DNA from: Clostridiales bacterium
GTDB taxonomy: Bacteria; Bacillota; Clostridia; DUOD01
Length of the DNA: 48,699 nt
Assembly (NCBI GenBank): GCA_012838995.1
Contig: DUOD01000069.1
Location: forward strand, 1 to 48,699
Reading direction: 5' to 3'
This document shows positions 17,618-27,703 of the stretch, one piece after another. The notes under the pieces were generated by a model. That model did not search any database, had not been told where the DNA came from, and saw only the letters and a program-made list of their open reading frames with translations. The stretch's first letter is position 1. Each line of letters begins with the position of its first letter. The position numbers and the translations under genes are program-made.

Positions 17618-17672
17618 ATAACAAAAAGCATAAAATACCTTACATAAAACATCAAGTTTTCGGAGGCATAAC

Positions 17673-18947
17673 ATGTCGAAAATAGTCATAGTGGGTGGCG
17701 GTTGGGGCGGTGTATCGGCTGCCCTTTGTGCAAGCAATTTCGATGTGGAGATTGTGTTGCTTGAAAAGACCGATAGGTTGTTGGGTACAGGGCTTGTTGG
17801 CGGTATTATGAGGAATAACGGAAGATATACCGCTGCAGAGGAATTGATTGCCTTGGGCGGTGGTAGGCTGGTAGAACTATGTGATAAAAACGCCACCCAC
17901 AAAGACGTCTCCTTTCCCGGTCATAGTCATGCGACTTTATATAACGTGATAAAAGTCGCTCAACAGATCGATGGCATATTGAGGGAAAAAAACATTTCGA
18001 TAATGTACAAAAGCAGGGCAGTAAAAGTAAATATGGAAGGAAGCAGGCTAAAGGGCTTGGTATTGGATAGCGGGGAATGTATTGAAGGGGATGTATTTGT
18101 CGATGCCACCGGTACGGGAGGACCAATGGTCAATTGCAGGAAGTATGGCCATGGTTGTGTCATGTGCGTTCTTAGATGTCCTACCTTTGGCGGAAGGTCG
18201 AGCATTACAGCAAAGGTCGGAGTTAAAGAAAGGCCGGCAAGAAACAGGGATAATTCCATCGGAGCCATGAGCGGTGCCTGTGAGCTGGTGCCCGAAACAA
18301 TCCATCCGGATTTATTGGATACGTTAAAGAAAAAGGGATTTGTAAAGATACCTTTGCCAAAGCAATTGGGTTTGATTAACCTAAATAGGAAGGTATGCCA
18401 GCAATACTCCCGGAAAGAGTATAGCAATAACCTAATATTACTGGATACCGGTTATGTGAAGATGATGGCCAGCTATCTGCCCTTGAATATACTAAACAGT
18501 CTTCCGGGTTTAGAACGGGCTGAATATAAAGACCCTTATTCAGGGGGCGTAGGCAATTCAATAAGATTTGTTGAGAGATGCCCGATGGATGCAAGCCTTA
18601 AGGTCAAAGGAACAGAAAATTTGTATGTGGCCGGGGAAAAGGCTGGGTTATTGGTGGGGCATACCGAAGCCATGGTAACGGGTGCATTGGCGGGCTATAA
18701 CTGCGTCAGGCATGTCAACGACTTAAAGCCTTTAACCTTGCCACCTTCCTTGGCATTGGGAGATATAATACTACATGCAATACAATTACAGGATAGCGAC
18801 ATAATGAACGGCACCAGGTTGACCTTTTCAGGGTCGATGTATTTCGAAAAAATGAAGGATAAGGGCCTATATACAACAGATGTGGATGTAATAAAAAGCC
18901 GGGTAGAGAGCACGGGCCTTGAAAATATTTTTACTTACCTGCCATAG
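17673..18947 (+). CDS. FAD-dependent oxidoreductase, MnmG/TrmFO-like, function unknown
   Basis: The 424-residue protein has an N-terminal dinucleotide-binding motif (VGGGWGG, 7-13), a second FAD segment ATGTGG near 145-150, and a C-terminal segment YVAGEKAGLLVGHTEA that resembles the MnmG/TrmFO fold. LVGGIMRNNG and ELIALGGG near the N-terminus also recall MnmG. A cysteine group C-x2-C-x3-C (Cys162, Cys165, Cys169) with Cys155 nearby is not part of the usual MnmG or TrmFO pattern; it may bind a metal or act in redox chemistry. GGAGG precedes ATG 17673. It stands alone between two transcription units. I do not know its substrate. Confidence 0.75.
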   Translation: MSKIVIVGGGWGGVSAALCASNFDVEIVLLEKTDRLLGTGLVGGIMRNNGRYTAAEELIALGGGRLVELCDKNATHKDVSFPGHSHATLYNVIKVAQQIDGILREKNISIMYKSRAVKVNMEGSRLKGLVLDSGECIEGDVFVDATGTGGPMVNCRKYGHGCVMCVLRCPTFGGRSSITAKVGVKERPARNRDNSIGAMSGACELVPETIHPDLLDTLKKKGFVKIPLPKQLGLINLNRKVCQQYSRKEYSNNLILLDTGYVKMMASYLPLNILNSLPGLERAEYKDPYSGGVGNSIRFVERCPMDASLKVKGTENLYVAGEKAGLLVGHTEAMVTGALAGYNCVRHVNDLKPLTLPPSLALGDIILHAIQLQDSDIMNGTRLTFSGSMYFEKMKDKGLYTTDVDVIKSRVESTGLENIFTYLP

Positions 18948-19027
18948 AGTTATTATATGGATTAAACAAAAAAATTTTGAAGGAAATATGTATTTTTTGA
19001 CGAAGATATAAGACAGGGGCTGAGGTC

Positions 19028-19819
19028 ATGGATTTTAGACAACTATCTTATAAGCAAATAACGAGCATTATAAATCAAAATATTGAACATGACAGTTCCA
19101 TCATTGCTAAGTTAATGGCCGATGATAGAAAGAACGTAAGGGCTTTAGGCTTAAGACTGCAAAAAAGACTAAACAGGGACAAATTAGAGCTGGAAAGGCT
19201 GAGATCTTTATGGAGATATGAACAGCAGGCCATTGATCATGGATATGGATACATAGTCGGTGTCGACGAAGCGGGGCGGGGACCTCTTGCCGGTCCGGTG
19301 GTGGCCGCCGCGGTGGTGCTGAAAGATTATGCCGATATAAAGGGTATAGATGACAGCAAAAAGATATCACCGTTAAAACGAGAAAGGCTGTATGACGACA
19401 TAATAAATAAGGCAGTAAGTTACGGGATTGGCATCGTCCATCCCTATGAGATAGATGAAACCAACATACTCATGGCAACAAAAAAAGCCATGATAACGGC
19501 AATACAAGCAATTAAAGCAAAGGTCCATGAAGTAAAAGCAGAGGCCTGTTGTATATTGGTGGATGCAGTGGATTTACAACTGGAGGGTGCTGTTATAAAA
19601 CCTATAGTAAAGGGTGACCAAAAAAGCCTGTCCATTGCAGCTGCTTCCATTCTTGCAAAGGTCACCCGGGACAGAATTATGCAAGAATTCCATAACAAAT
19701 TCCCACAATACCGGTTTGATAAAAACAAAGGATATGGTACAAAGGAACATATAACTGCAATAAAAAACCATGGTTTATGTCCCATACACCGAAGGACGTT
19801 TATAAAAGTACCGATATAG
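19028..19819 (+). CDS. rnhB: Ribonuclease HII
   Basis: RNase HII cuts RNA in RNA-DNA hybrids, including single ribonucleotides in DNA. The 263-residue protein has the catalytic GVDEAGRGPLAGPV motif (Asp80, Glu81), the later Asp179 in ILVDAV, and the SIAAASILAKVTRD segment. An N-terminal extension of about 70 residues precedes the catalytic domain, as in many Firmicutes RNase HII proteins. It forms a likely unit with yraN and comM downstream. Confidence 0.96.
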   Translation: MDFRQLSYKQITSIINQNIEHDSSIIAKLMADDRKNVRALGLRLQKRLNRDKLELERLRSLWRYEQQAIDHGYGYIVGVDEAGRGPLAGPVVAAAVVLKDYADIKGIDDSKKISPLKRERLYDDIINKAVSYGIGIVHPYEIDETNILMATKKAMITAIQAIKAKVHEVKAEACCILVDAVDLQLEGAVIKPIVKGDQKSLSIAAASILAKVTRDRIMQEFHNKFPQYRFDKNKGYGTKEHITAIKNHGLCPIHRRTFIKVPI

Positions 19820-19861
19820 CTAAGAACTGATCGGAATAAATGCGCTGGAGATAAACAAAGA

Positions 19862-20212
19862 ATGGATGGGAAAAGACTGGGCAAATACGGCGAGTACTTG
19901 GCGCAAGATTATTTACGGCGGCAGGGATACGAGATCCTGCATACAAATTTTAGGAGGCCGTACGGAGAAATTGATATAATAGCCCGTCATAATGGGTATT
20001 TGGTGTTTGTAGAAGTTAAAACCAGAAGCTCTTTGCAATACGGCAGACCGTCGGAATCGGTTAACCGTAAAAAAAGAAGGACCTATATAAATCTTGCCCA
20101 AGACTTTATGTACAATTACGGATTTGATAATTGTCAGGTGAGATTTGATGTAATTGAAATAATAATCAGCGATGGCGAAAAACAGTATAATTTAATAACC
20201 AATGCCTTTTAG
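19862..20212 (+). CDS. yraN: YraN-family (UPF0102) nuclease-fold protein
   Basis: The 116-residue protein belongs to the UPF0102/YraN group, which has a PD-(D/E)XK nuclease-like fold. Visible segments are GKYGEYLAQDYL, the YGEIDIIA strand with candidate Glu36 and Asp38, and FVEVKTRS with Glu51 and Lys53, the usual nuclease core. Its cellular substrate is not established. It is next to rnhB and comM, the common Firmicutes arrangement. Confidence 0.92.
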   Translation: MDGKRLGKYGEYLAQDYLRRQGYEILHTNFRRPYGEIDIIARHNGYLVFVEVKTRSSLQYGRPSESVNRKKRRTYINLAQDFMYNYGFDNCQVRFDVIEIIISDGEKQYNLITNAF

Positions 20213-20265
20213 TTGTAGTAGGGTATAGTACCCGAAATGATTACTTAAGAAAAGGATGTAGGTGA

Positions 20266-21810
20266 ATGTTTGCCAAGGTAAAAAGCTGTACAATTAAAGG
20301 GATCGATGGATATATAATAGACGTGGAAACGGATATATCCAACGGTTTGCCCGGTTGTGAAATAGTAGGTTTAGCTGATACCTCTATAAAGGAATCCAGG
20401 GATAGGGTAAGAACTGCCATAAAGAACAGCGGTTTGGTTTTTCCAATAAAAAGAATAACCGTTAACCTGGCCCCCAGCGATATTAGGAAAGAAGGCTCTT
20501 TTTTAGATCTTGCTATAGCCGTTAGTATTTTGGCAGCTTCGGGGCAGCTTCAAAACAGGTCTTTTGAAGATGAAATATTTATCGGCGAATTGTCCCTGGA
20601 CGGTAAGATCCGCAGGATCGACGGTGCTTTACCAATGGTAATTGCAGCAAAGGAAAAAGGATATAAAAAGGTGTATGTCCCCTTGGATAATTACAATGAG
20701 TGTTCCTTGGTTGAGGGTATTTCAATTGTACCCGTTAATCATATTAATTATATAGTAGAAATATTAAACGGTGCTGTACCGAGGGCGGATTTTGAATGTG
20801 AAGCCTTTACCGATAAAAAGGAAAATGATATATGTGCCGATACCTTGGATTTTAGCGACGTGAAGGGCCAGGAAAACGCTAAACGTGCCCTTGAGGTGGC
20901 CTGCGCCGGTATGCATAATATTATATTAGTGGGTCCGCCGGGTTCGGGAAAAACCATGCTGGCCAGGAGGATACCTACTATCATGTCGGATTTGACATTG
21001 GATGAGGCCTTGGAGATAACAAAGATTTATAGCGTTTGCGGTTTGCTTAAGGATTATAATTCTTTGGTTTTAAAGCGTCCTTTTCGGTCGCCCCATCATA
21101 CCGTTTCTGCTAACGCCTTGGTTGGAGGTGGAAAACTCCCCAAGCCTGGGGAGGTAAGTCTGGCCCACTATGGCGTACTTTTTTTGGACGAACTACCGGA
21201 ATTCAGGAGGGACTGTTTAGAGGTGCTAAGGCAGCCCTTGGAAGATGAGTTTGTAACCATATCGAGGACTACGGGAACATTTAGGTTTCCCTCGAAGTTC
21301 CTGCTGGTTGCTAGCATGAACCCTTGTCCTTGTGGTTTTCTGGGCCATCAACACAAGGAATGTAAATGCACCACGTTGGAAATAAGGAAATATCTCAAGA
21401 AGATTTCCGGTCCCTTATTAGATAGGATAGATATACATATAGAAGTACCTGCCGTATCCTTCAATGATTTGACCAATCCAAACAAGCATAATCAAAGCTC
21501 CTCCCAGATGAAAAAGCGTATAGAAAGGGCGAAAGCCATACAGCAGGACAGGTATAAAAGTACAAAGATACTGTATAATTCACAGCTTACCCCTGCAATG
21601 CTGGAAAAGTATTGCATGCTTAGCAAAGAAGCATCAAGGGTCCTAAAAACGGGGCTAAGGAGTATGGGCCTTAGTGCCAGGGCTTACAACAGAATACTAA
21701 AGGTGGCAAGAACCATAGCCGATCTTGATGGTTGTGATACCATAAAAGAAGAACATGTAGGTGAAGCATTACAATACAGGAGCCTGGATAGAAAGTACTG
21801 GGAATATTGA
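20266..21810 (+). CDS. comM: YifB/ComM-like Mg-chelatase-family ATPase
   Basis: ComM is a hexameric AAA+ helicase that helps branch migration in natural transformation in some bacteria; YifB is the general name. The 514-residue protein has the N-terminal ChlI-like domain (GLPGCEIVGLAD), Walker A GPPGSGKTMLARR near 223-235, LFLDELPEF as Walker B, and a four-cysteine segment with CPCGFLG and a later pair (CKC). GTAGGTGA precedes ATG 20266. Its position between yraN and dprA, both in the competence/repair neighbourhood, fits this role. Confidence 0.9.
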   Translation: MFAKVKSCTIKGIDGYIIDVETDISNGLPGCEIVGLADTSIKESRDRVRTAIKNSGLVFPIKRITVNLAPSDIRKEGSFLDLAIAVSILAASGQLQNRSFEDEIFIGELSLDGKIRRIDGALPMVIAAKEKGYKKVYVPLDNYNECSLVEGISIVPVNHINYIVEILNGAVPRADFECEAFTDKKENDICADTLDFSDVKGQENAKRALEVACAGMHNIILVGPPGSGKTMLARRIPTIMSDLTLDEALEITKIYSVCGLLKDYNSLVLKRPFRSPHHTVSANALVGGGKLPKPGEVSLAHYGVLFLDELPEFRRDCLEVLRQPLEDEFVTISRTTGTFRFPSKFLLVASMNPCPCGFLGHQHKECKCTTLEIRKYLKKISGPLLDRIDIHIEVPAVSFNDLTNPNKHNQSSSQMKKRIERAKAIQQDRYKSTKILYNSQLTPAMLEKYCMLSKEASRVLKTGLRSMGLSARAYNRILKVARTIADLDGCDTIKEEHVGEALQYRSLDRKYWEY

Positions 21811-21960
21811 TTTTATTTGCTCGGTATTAAAAAGATTTGTTTAATATGTGTAAATGTATCTTAAATATATATAAAGGACATTAAGTCATTGTGTAGAATA
21901 CATTATGTGTAATCCGGCTTAATTTGTATGGTTTTTTGATTGTGAAAAGAGGAGCGGCAC

Positions 21961-22548
21961 ATGAAGGATAATATAAAGAAAATTTATGTAATTTTTATTA
22001 AATACAAAACCAAAATAAATTCGATTTTTCGAAGAATTTCAAGGGTTTTGGATAATGCACAGGGGATTTTTAGCAAACAGGCAAGAAACCAGCGCAGAAC
22101 CATCGAGGAGTCGGCGGTTGGAATTAACCCCACATACGGTAGGTTTATAAAAACCATAAACAATCTCCAGGATACCTATGGCAATGCCATAGACAGCTTT
22201 GCCTTCGGGTTTCAGAGGGCATTTTTAAAACCCGGAGCTGAGAGTTTTAAAATGGGTGATCATTTATTTTCTCAAAGATTTGCCTTTACCCATCACGGAA
22301 TATATGTGGGTGACGGCCAAGTAATTCATTATTTATTGAGAAAAGGGATTGTGAAAACCTCTGTTGAAGTTTTTGCTGAAGGTATGGAAGTATTTGTCAA
22401 GGATGATACGGACAGTCCGATAAGTTATACCCGGGAAGGAGTAGTTGAAAGGGCCCATAAACGTTTGGGTGAAAGGAATTATAACCTCATATTTAACAAT
22501 TGTGAAAATTTTGTTAGATGGTGCAGAAATGGCGCCGATGGTGCATAG
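21961..22548 (+). CDS. LRAT-domain (NlpC/P60 superfamily) protein, function unknown
   Basis: The 195-residue protein has a basic N-terminal half without recognised domain and a C-terminal LRAT-type domain from about residue 95. Key segments are KMGDHLFSQR, THHGIYVGDGQVIHY with the candidate catalytic His, and NNCENFVRWC with the candidate nucleophile Cys. This is the circularly permuted papain-like arrangement of LRAT and HRAS-like suppressor acyltransferases or hydrolases. The substrate is unknown; lipid acyl transfer or amide hydrolysis are guesses. No signal peptide is evident. GAGGAG lies at 21949-21954. It interrupts the usual comM-dprA neighbourhood and has an AT-rich 150-base gap upstream with no clear promoter. 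Confidence 0.75.
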   Translation: MKDNIKKIYVIFIKYKTKINSIFRRISRVLDNAQGIFSKQARNQRRTIEESAVGINPTYGRFIKTINNLQDTYGNAIDSFAFGFQRAFLKPGAESFKMGDHLFSQRFAFTHHGIYVGDGQVIHYLLRKGIVKTSVEVFAEGMEVFVKDDTDSPISYTREGVVERAHKRLGERNYNLIFNNCENFVRWCRNGADGA

Positions 22549-22606
22549 GTAATAATGATTTTTTTAAAAAACGGTATGGCAAATAAGGATTAGCGGGGTA
22601 TAAAGT

Positions 22607-23689
22607 ATGGAAGATAAATATTGGTTGTGGCTGTCCAGCATACACGGCATAGGTGCCAGAAGATGCTATGAACTTATAAGCAGTTTCGGCAGCCCCTATG
22701 AGGTGTGGAAGGCCGATAAAGCTTCCTTGAAGTCAGTTAAGGGCATCGGCGACCACTTAGCCGAACTCATTACTTCTTTCCAGCGACAAGAATATCTCGA
22801 CAGCTTGCTAAAAAGTATTGAAACCAATAAAATTGAATATGTTATTATAGACAGCGATGATTATCCCCAAAATCTAAAAAATATATACGATCCTCCGCCG
22901 GTATTGTATTATAAAGGAAAACTACCCAAGGAAGACTACAATACCATAGCCATTGTAGGTTCGAGGTATACAACCTCATATGGGCGAAGGGTTGCCTTTG
23001 AATTGAGCCAGCAGTTAAGTATGAATAAGTTTGTAATAGTAAGCGGTATGGCCAGGGGTATAGACACCTTGGCTCATAAGGGGGCCCTTAATGCAGATGG
23101 GATAACGATAGCGGTGCTGGGCAGTGGACTGGATATTATATATCCCCCTGAAAACACTAAATTGGCACAAGCCATTACCGAAAAGGGGGCCATAGTTTCG
23201 GAGTATTGTCCAGGCACAGAACCCTATGGAGGGAATTTTCCTGCTCGCAACAGAATAATCAGCGGTCTGTCCGACGGCGTGTTGGTTGTAGAGGCCGGGA
23301 AAAGGAGTGGATCGCTTATAACTTGCGATTTTGCATTGGAACAGGGGAGGGAGATATTTGCTGTACCCGGGCCCATTACAAGTTCTTTAAGTACAGGGAC
23401 TAATAACCTGCTAAAGGAAGGAGCCTGCCTGGTCCAAGACATTAATGATATATTAGAGGAATTCGGTATAGGGGATATATGCACATCAAAACAACAATCC
23501 ATGAACAATGTGTTTAACGACGATGAGAGGGCCATACTGCAGCAAATTAATGAAAACGGGACTACAATAGACCATATCATAGCTAATATACAAATGCCTG
23601 TCAGTAAGATAAACTATATCCTTTCACTTCTTGAGATAAAGGGAATAATAAAACAGTTGCCAGGCAAAATATTTATTAAAAGTTTTTAG
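22607..23689 (+). CDS. dprA: DNA-processing protein DprA
   Basis: DprA loads RecA onto incoming single-stranded DNA in transformation. The 360-residue protein has an N-terminal helix-hairpin-helix-like region (SSIHGIGARRCYELI, VKGIGDHLAE), the Rossmann-like DprA core with SGMARGIDTLAHKGAL near 146 and VLGSGLDIIYPPEN near 171, and a C-terminal winged-helix-like region. Length and motif order are normal. It is followed after 16 bases by topA. Confidence 0.95.
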   Translation: MEDKYWLWLSSIHGIGARRCYELISSFGSPYEVWKADKASLKSVKGIGDHLAELITSFQRQEYLDSLLKSIETNKIEYVIIDSDDYPQNLKNIYDPPPVLYYKGKLPKEDYNTIAIVGSRYTTSYGRRVAFELSQQLSMNKFVIVSGMARGIDTLAHKGALNADGITIAVLGSGLDIIYPPENTKLAQAITEKGAIVSEYCPGTEPYGGNFPARNRIISGLSDGVLVVEAGKRSGSLITCDFALEQGREIFAVPGPITSSLSTGTNNLLKEGACLVQDINDILEEFGIGDICTSKQQSMNNVFNDDERAILQQINENGTTIDHIIANIQMPVSKINYILSLLEIKGIIKQLPGKIFIKSF

Positions 23690-23705
23690 CAATGGAGGTG
23701 CCGAT

Positions 23706-25775
23706 TTGACAAAAAAACTGGTAATAGTAGAATCGCCTGCGAAGGCTAAAACCATTGGTAAATTTTTAGGCCAAAATTTTAAGGTAGAGGCTTCCATGGG
23801 ACATGTCCGTGACCTGCCTAAAAGCCAGATGGGGATAGATATTGAAAATAATTTCGAGCCTAAATATATCACCATAAGGGGAAAGGGTGAAATTATAAGA
23901 AAGATTAAAAAGCAGGCTAAAAACTGTGAAAAGGTGCTATTGGCCACCGACCCTGACAGGGAAGGCGAGGCCATTTCATGGCATTTGGCCCATATTTTGA
24001 AGATAGATGAAAATGATAAATGCAGAATTGAGTTTAATGAAATCACGCCTAAGGCTGTTCAATCTGCAATAAAAAATCCCAGAACAATTGATATGGCATT
24101 GGTAGAGGCCCAGCAGGCCAGAAGGGTTCTAGACAGGCTGGTGGGATATAAAATAAGTCCATTATTATGGAGGAAGATAAAGAAGGGTTTAAGTGCGGGT
24201 AGAGTACAATCGGTAGCTACCCGTATAATTTGTGATAGGGAATTAGAAATACAAAACTTTGTACCTGAAGAATACTGGACGATTGATGTGTTATTAAAGG
24301 ACGAGGAGGATAAACAGCAATTAAAAGCCCAGTTTTTTGGCATTGACGGCAAGAAATCGACTGTTAAAAGTGAGCAAGAGGTTAATGAAATCGTCAGTAA
24401 GGTTAAAGACGAGCAATTTATAGTTGAAAAGGTACGGAAAGGAAAGAAAAAACGAAATCCGGTACCGCCCTTTACAACCAGTACCCTCCAACAAGAAGCT
24501 TCAAAAAAGTTAGGATTTACCACAAAAAAGACCATGGTAGTGGCGCAACAGCTATATGAAGGTGTAGAAATAAAAGGTGAGGGTGCTGTTGGTTTGATTA
24601 CTTACATCAGGACAGACTCCACAAGAATATCCGACGAGGCTAAAAAGGATTGCAAGGATTATATACAAAATACCTACAGAGGGGAATATGCTCAAAAATC
24701 TGAAATAAAATACAAAAATAAAAGCAACGTGCAAAATGCCCATGAAGCAATAAGGCCAACATCAATGGCCAGGGTTCCAGAAAAAATAAAATCTTCCTTA
24801 AGCAGGGATCAATACAAGCTATACAAATTAATATTTGATAGATTTCTGGCAAGCCAGATGTTACCTGCAGAGTACGACACAATTTCAATTACTGTAAAAG
24901 CAGGGGGATTTACGTTTAAAGCCAAAGGTTCGGTGATGACCTTTGACGGATATACCGTTGTTTATACCGATGACAGAGAGGAAGAAGATAGACTGCCCGA
25001 ATTGGCGGAAGGACAAATACTCTTTCTTGATAAGATACTTCCCGAGCAGCATTTTACCCAACCCCCTCCGAGCTTTACCGAAGCTTCTTTGGTTAAAACA
25101 TTGGAAGAAAAGGGTATTGGCCGTCCCAGTACCTATGCACCGACCATTTCAACCATTATAAGTAGGGGCTATATTGTCAGGGAGAATAAGAAATTGATAC
25201 CTACAGAACTGGGTTTTATAGTAACCGAGCTCATGAAGGAATATTTTAATGATATAGTAGATGAAAAATTTACTGCCGAGATGGAAAAACAATTGGATGA
25301 AATAGAAGAAGGAAATAAGGGCTGGAGGACGCTTATCAGTGATTTCTATCAGTCATTTAAAAAAACTTTGGAAAATGCGGAGCAAAAGATTGAGAAGATT
25401 GAGATTAAAGATGAAGTAACCGATGAAATTTGCGAGAAATGCGGAAGAAATTTGGTTATTAAACAGGGAAGGTATGGGAAATTTTTGGCTTGTCCCGGTT
25501 TTCCGGAATGTCGTTTCACCAAGCCCATTATTGAAAACACCGATATAAACTGTCCGTTGTGCAATGGCAAGGTGGTTATAAGGAAATCTAAAAAGGGGAA
25601 AAAATTCTATGGATGTTCCAATTATCCCGATTGTAAGTTTGTATCATGGGATGTGCCCCACGACCAAGAGTGTTCTAAATGCGGACATTATATGGTAGTC
25701 AAATTCTATGGCAAAGGAAAAAAACAGGCAAAGTGCAGTAATAAAGAATGTAATCATTCAGTGGCATTAAATTAG
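23706..25775 (+). CDS. topA: DNA topoisomerase I
   Basis: TopA relaxes negative supercoils through a single-strand break. From TTG 23706, with GGAGGTG at 23694-23700, it has 689 residues. Motifs in order are the TOPRIM start LVIVESPAKAKTIGKFL, the TOPRIM acidic segment ATDPDREGEAISWHL, the active-site Tyr300 in GLITYIRTDSTR, and three C-terminal Cys4 zinc fingers from about 576 to the end (CEKCGRN, CPLCNGK and CSKCGHY each paired with a later Cys pair). The TTG start is the only well-placed one. Confidence 0.97.
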   Translation: MTKKLVIVESPAKAKTIGKFLGQNFKVEASMGHVRDLPKSQMGIDIENNFEPKYITIRGKGEIIRKIKKQAKNCEKVLLATDPDREGEAISWHLAHILKIDENDKCRIEFNEITPKAVQSAIKNPRTIDMALVEAQQARRVLDRLVGYKISPLLWRKIKKGLSAGRVQSVATRIICDRELEIQNFVPEEYWTIDVLLKDEEDKQQLKAQFFGIDGKKSTVKSEQEVNEIVSKVKDEQFIVEKVRKGKKKRNPVPPFTTSTLQQEASKKLGFTTKKTMVVAQQLYEGVEIKGEGAVGLITYIRTDSTRISDEAKKDCKDYIQNTYRGEYAQKSEIKYKNKSNVQNAHEAIRPTSMARVPEKIKSSLSRDQYKLYKLIFDRFLASQMLPAEYDTISITVKAGGFTFKAKGSVMTFDGYTVVYTDDREEEDRLPELAEGQILFLDKILPEQHFTQPPPSFTEASLVKTLEEKGIGRPSTYAPTISTIISRGYIVRENKKLIPTELGFIVTELMKEYFNDIVDEKFTAEMEKQLDEIEEGNKGWRTLISDFYQSFKKTLENAEQKIEKIEIKDEVTDEICEKCGRNLVIKQGRYGKFLACPGFPECRFTKPIIENTDINCPLCNGKVVIRKSKKGKKFYGCSNYPDCKFVSWDVPHDQECSKCGHYMVVKFYGKGKKQAKCSNKECNHSVALN

Positions 25776-25800
25776 ACGCATGTTGAAAAGGAGGGGAAAA

Positions 25801-27114
25801 ATGGATTCCTCGGATAGGATATATATATACGGCGGCGGCTTGGCAGGATGTGAGGCTGCGTGGCAGGCGGCCGCCAACGGTGTTAAGGTTTGTTTATATG
25901 AAATGCGGCCGGTAAAACTAACACCGGCTCATAAAACAGGAGATTTAGCCGAGCTGGTGTGCAGCAACTCTTTCAGGTCTCAAAAGCTGGAAAACGCAGC
26001 GGGGTTGTTAAAAAAGGAACTGGAGATGTCAGGGTCCCTTATAATGGAATGTGCAAACAAAAGCCGGGTAGCTGCCGGTGGGGCTTTAGCTGTTGACAGA
26101 CATAAGTTTTCCCGGTACGTAACGGAGGCCATAAACAGTAATCCCAATATTCAGGTCATAAGGGAAGAGGTGAATGATATAGACTGCCAAAAAGTACAGA
26201 TAATAGCCACCGGTCCCCTTACCTCAGAAAGTATGGCGGAGAAAATTAGGTCTTTTACCGGTGCCCAGCATTTATATTTTTATGATGCAGCTGCTCCTAT
26301 TGTGGTGGGGCAATCGCTTGATTTTGATAAGGTTTTTTTGGGGTCCAGATATTCGGAAGGAGGCGACTATATTAATTGTCCCATGACCGAGGATCAGTAT
26401 AATAAATTTGTTGATGAACTGGTCAAGGCAGAGCGGGTGCCATTAAAGGAGTTTGAAAAAGAAGTAGTATTTGAGGGGTGTCTCCCTATAGAGGTAATGG
26501 CGAAAAGAGGAAGGGATACCCTTAGGTTTGGACCGTTAAAGCCTGTGGGCTTGGTGGATAAAAAAACGGGCAAGCAGCCCTATGCTGTGGTACAATTAAG
26601 GAAAGAAAATGACAAGGGTACTTTGTTTAATATGGTCGGTTTTCAAACAAACTTAAAATGGCCGGAACAGAAAAGAATATTTAGAATGATACCAGGCTTG
26701 GGAAATGCGGAATTTGTAAGATGGGGGGTTATGCATAGAAATACTTATATAAACAGCCCTCAAATATTAAACTCCTATTTTCAAGTTCGAAAATCACCCA
26801 ATGTTTTTTTTGCAGGCCAAATAACCGGAGTGGAAGGATATATAGAGTCGGCTGCCAGCGGTCTGATAGCCGGTATAAACGCAGCCAGATATGCACTTAA
26901 CAAAGAGCTGTTGGAATTTCCGGAGGAAACGGCCATGGGTGCTTTGGCTCTGTATATATCAGATAGCTCCGTTAGGAGATTTCAGCCAATGAACATCAAT
27001 TTTGGTTTATTACCCGGAATAGATAGGATAAAAAACAAAAAGCAAAGAAATCTTTTTATAGCCCGGCGGGCTTTGGAGAGGTTAAGGGAATTTTTAAGGG
27101 ATGAAGCACAGTAA
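25801..27114 (+). CDS. trmFO: Folate/FAD-dependent tRNA methyltransferase TrmFO
   Basis: TrmFO methylates U54 of tRNA to m5U using methylene-tetrahydrofolate and FADH2. From ATG 25801, with AAAGGAGGGG at 25787-25796, it has 437 residues. The FAD motif [10 protein letters not shown] is at 11-20, LVCSNSFRS follows, and the C-terminal FAD segment [19 protein letters not shown] is present. An in-frame ATG at 25780 is less well placed. No xerC is found between trmFO and hslV, unlike in Bacillus. Confidence 0.97.
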   Translation: MDSSDRIYIYGGGLAGCEAAWQAAANGVKVCLYEMRPVKLTPAHKTGDLAELVCSNSFRSQKLENAAGLLKKELEMSGSLIMECANKSRVAAGGALAVDRHKFSRYVTEAINSNPNIQVIREEVNDIDCQKVQIIATGPLTSESMAEKIRSFTGAQHLYFYDAAAPIVVGQSLDFDKVFLGSRYSEGGDYINCPMTEDQYNKFVDELVKAERVPLKEFEKEVVFEGCLPIEVMAKRGRDTLRFGPLKPVGLVDKKTGKQPYAVVQLRKENDKGTLFNMVGFQTNLKWPEQKRIFRMIPGLGNAEFVRWGVMHRNTYINSPQILNSYFQVRKSPNVFFAGQITGVEGYIESAASGLIAGINAARYALNKELLEFPEETAMGALALYISDSSVRRFQPMNINFGLLPGIDRIKNKKQRNLFIARRALERLREFLRDEAQ

Positions 27115-27161
27115 TAGGTTCTCTTATGTTAAAAATTTGTTTTTTAGCGGAGGTGTGTACA

Positions 27162-27692
27162 TTGTTTCATGGTACAACAATAGTAGCTGTTCACAAAGAC
27201 GGAAAAACCGCAATAGCAGGGGATGGACAGGTTACCCTCGGTCAAAATACCATTATGAAACATAATGCAAGGAAAGTTAGGAAGCTGTATAATAATAAAG
27301 TTATTATGGGGTTTGCCGGAGCAGTTGCCGATGCCTTTACACTGTCTGAGAAGTTTGAGGGCAAATTGGAACAACACGGTGGCAATTTACAAAGGGCGGC
27401 GGTGGAACTGGCCCAGGAATGGAGGGCGGATAAGGTACTGAGAAAACTTGAGGCCATGCTTATTGTAGGTGACAGTACTTCCCTATTGGTTATTTCAGGG
27501 AGCGGCGAGGTGATCGAACCGGATGACGGGGTAGTTGCTATAGGATCGGGTGGTTCCTACGCCCTGGCGGCTGCAAAGGCATTGTATTATAATACTCAGC
27601 TCAGTGCCAGGGAAATTGCCCAAAAAGCCCTTGAAATAGCAGCTTCCATATGCGTATATACGAATGATAATATTATTATAGAAGAATCATAA
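27162..27692 (+). CDS. hslV: HslV (ClpQ) proteasome-like peptidase subunit
   Basis: HslV is the dodecameric protease core of the HslUV ATP-dependent protease. I choose TTG 27162 because GGAGGTG (27149-27155) lies 6 bases upstream; it gives 176 residues starting with MFHG before TTIVAV. The catalytic Thr would be exposed by removal of a short N-terminal propeptide. GDGQVT, the [12 protein letters not shown] segment and [14 protein letters not shown] are typical of HslV. It precedes hslU by 11 bases. Confidence 0.95.
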   Translation: MFHGTTIVAVHKDGKTAIAGDGQVTLGQNTIMKHNARKVRKLYNNKVIMGFAGAVADAFTLSEKFEGKLEQHGGNLQRAAVELAQEWRADKVLRKLEAMLIVGDSTSLLVISGSGEVIEPDDGVVAIGSGGSYALAAAKALYYNTQLSAREIAQKALEIAASICVYTNDNIIIEES

Positions 27693-27703
27693 GGAGGTAG
27701 ACA

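Noticed and set aside
20221-20233. Small hairpin GGGTA-TAG-TACCC between yraN and comM.
   Set aside because: Five base pairs with a 3-base loop and no T-run; could easily be chance.
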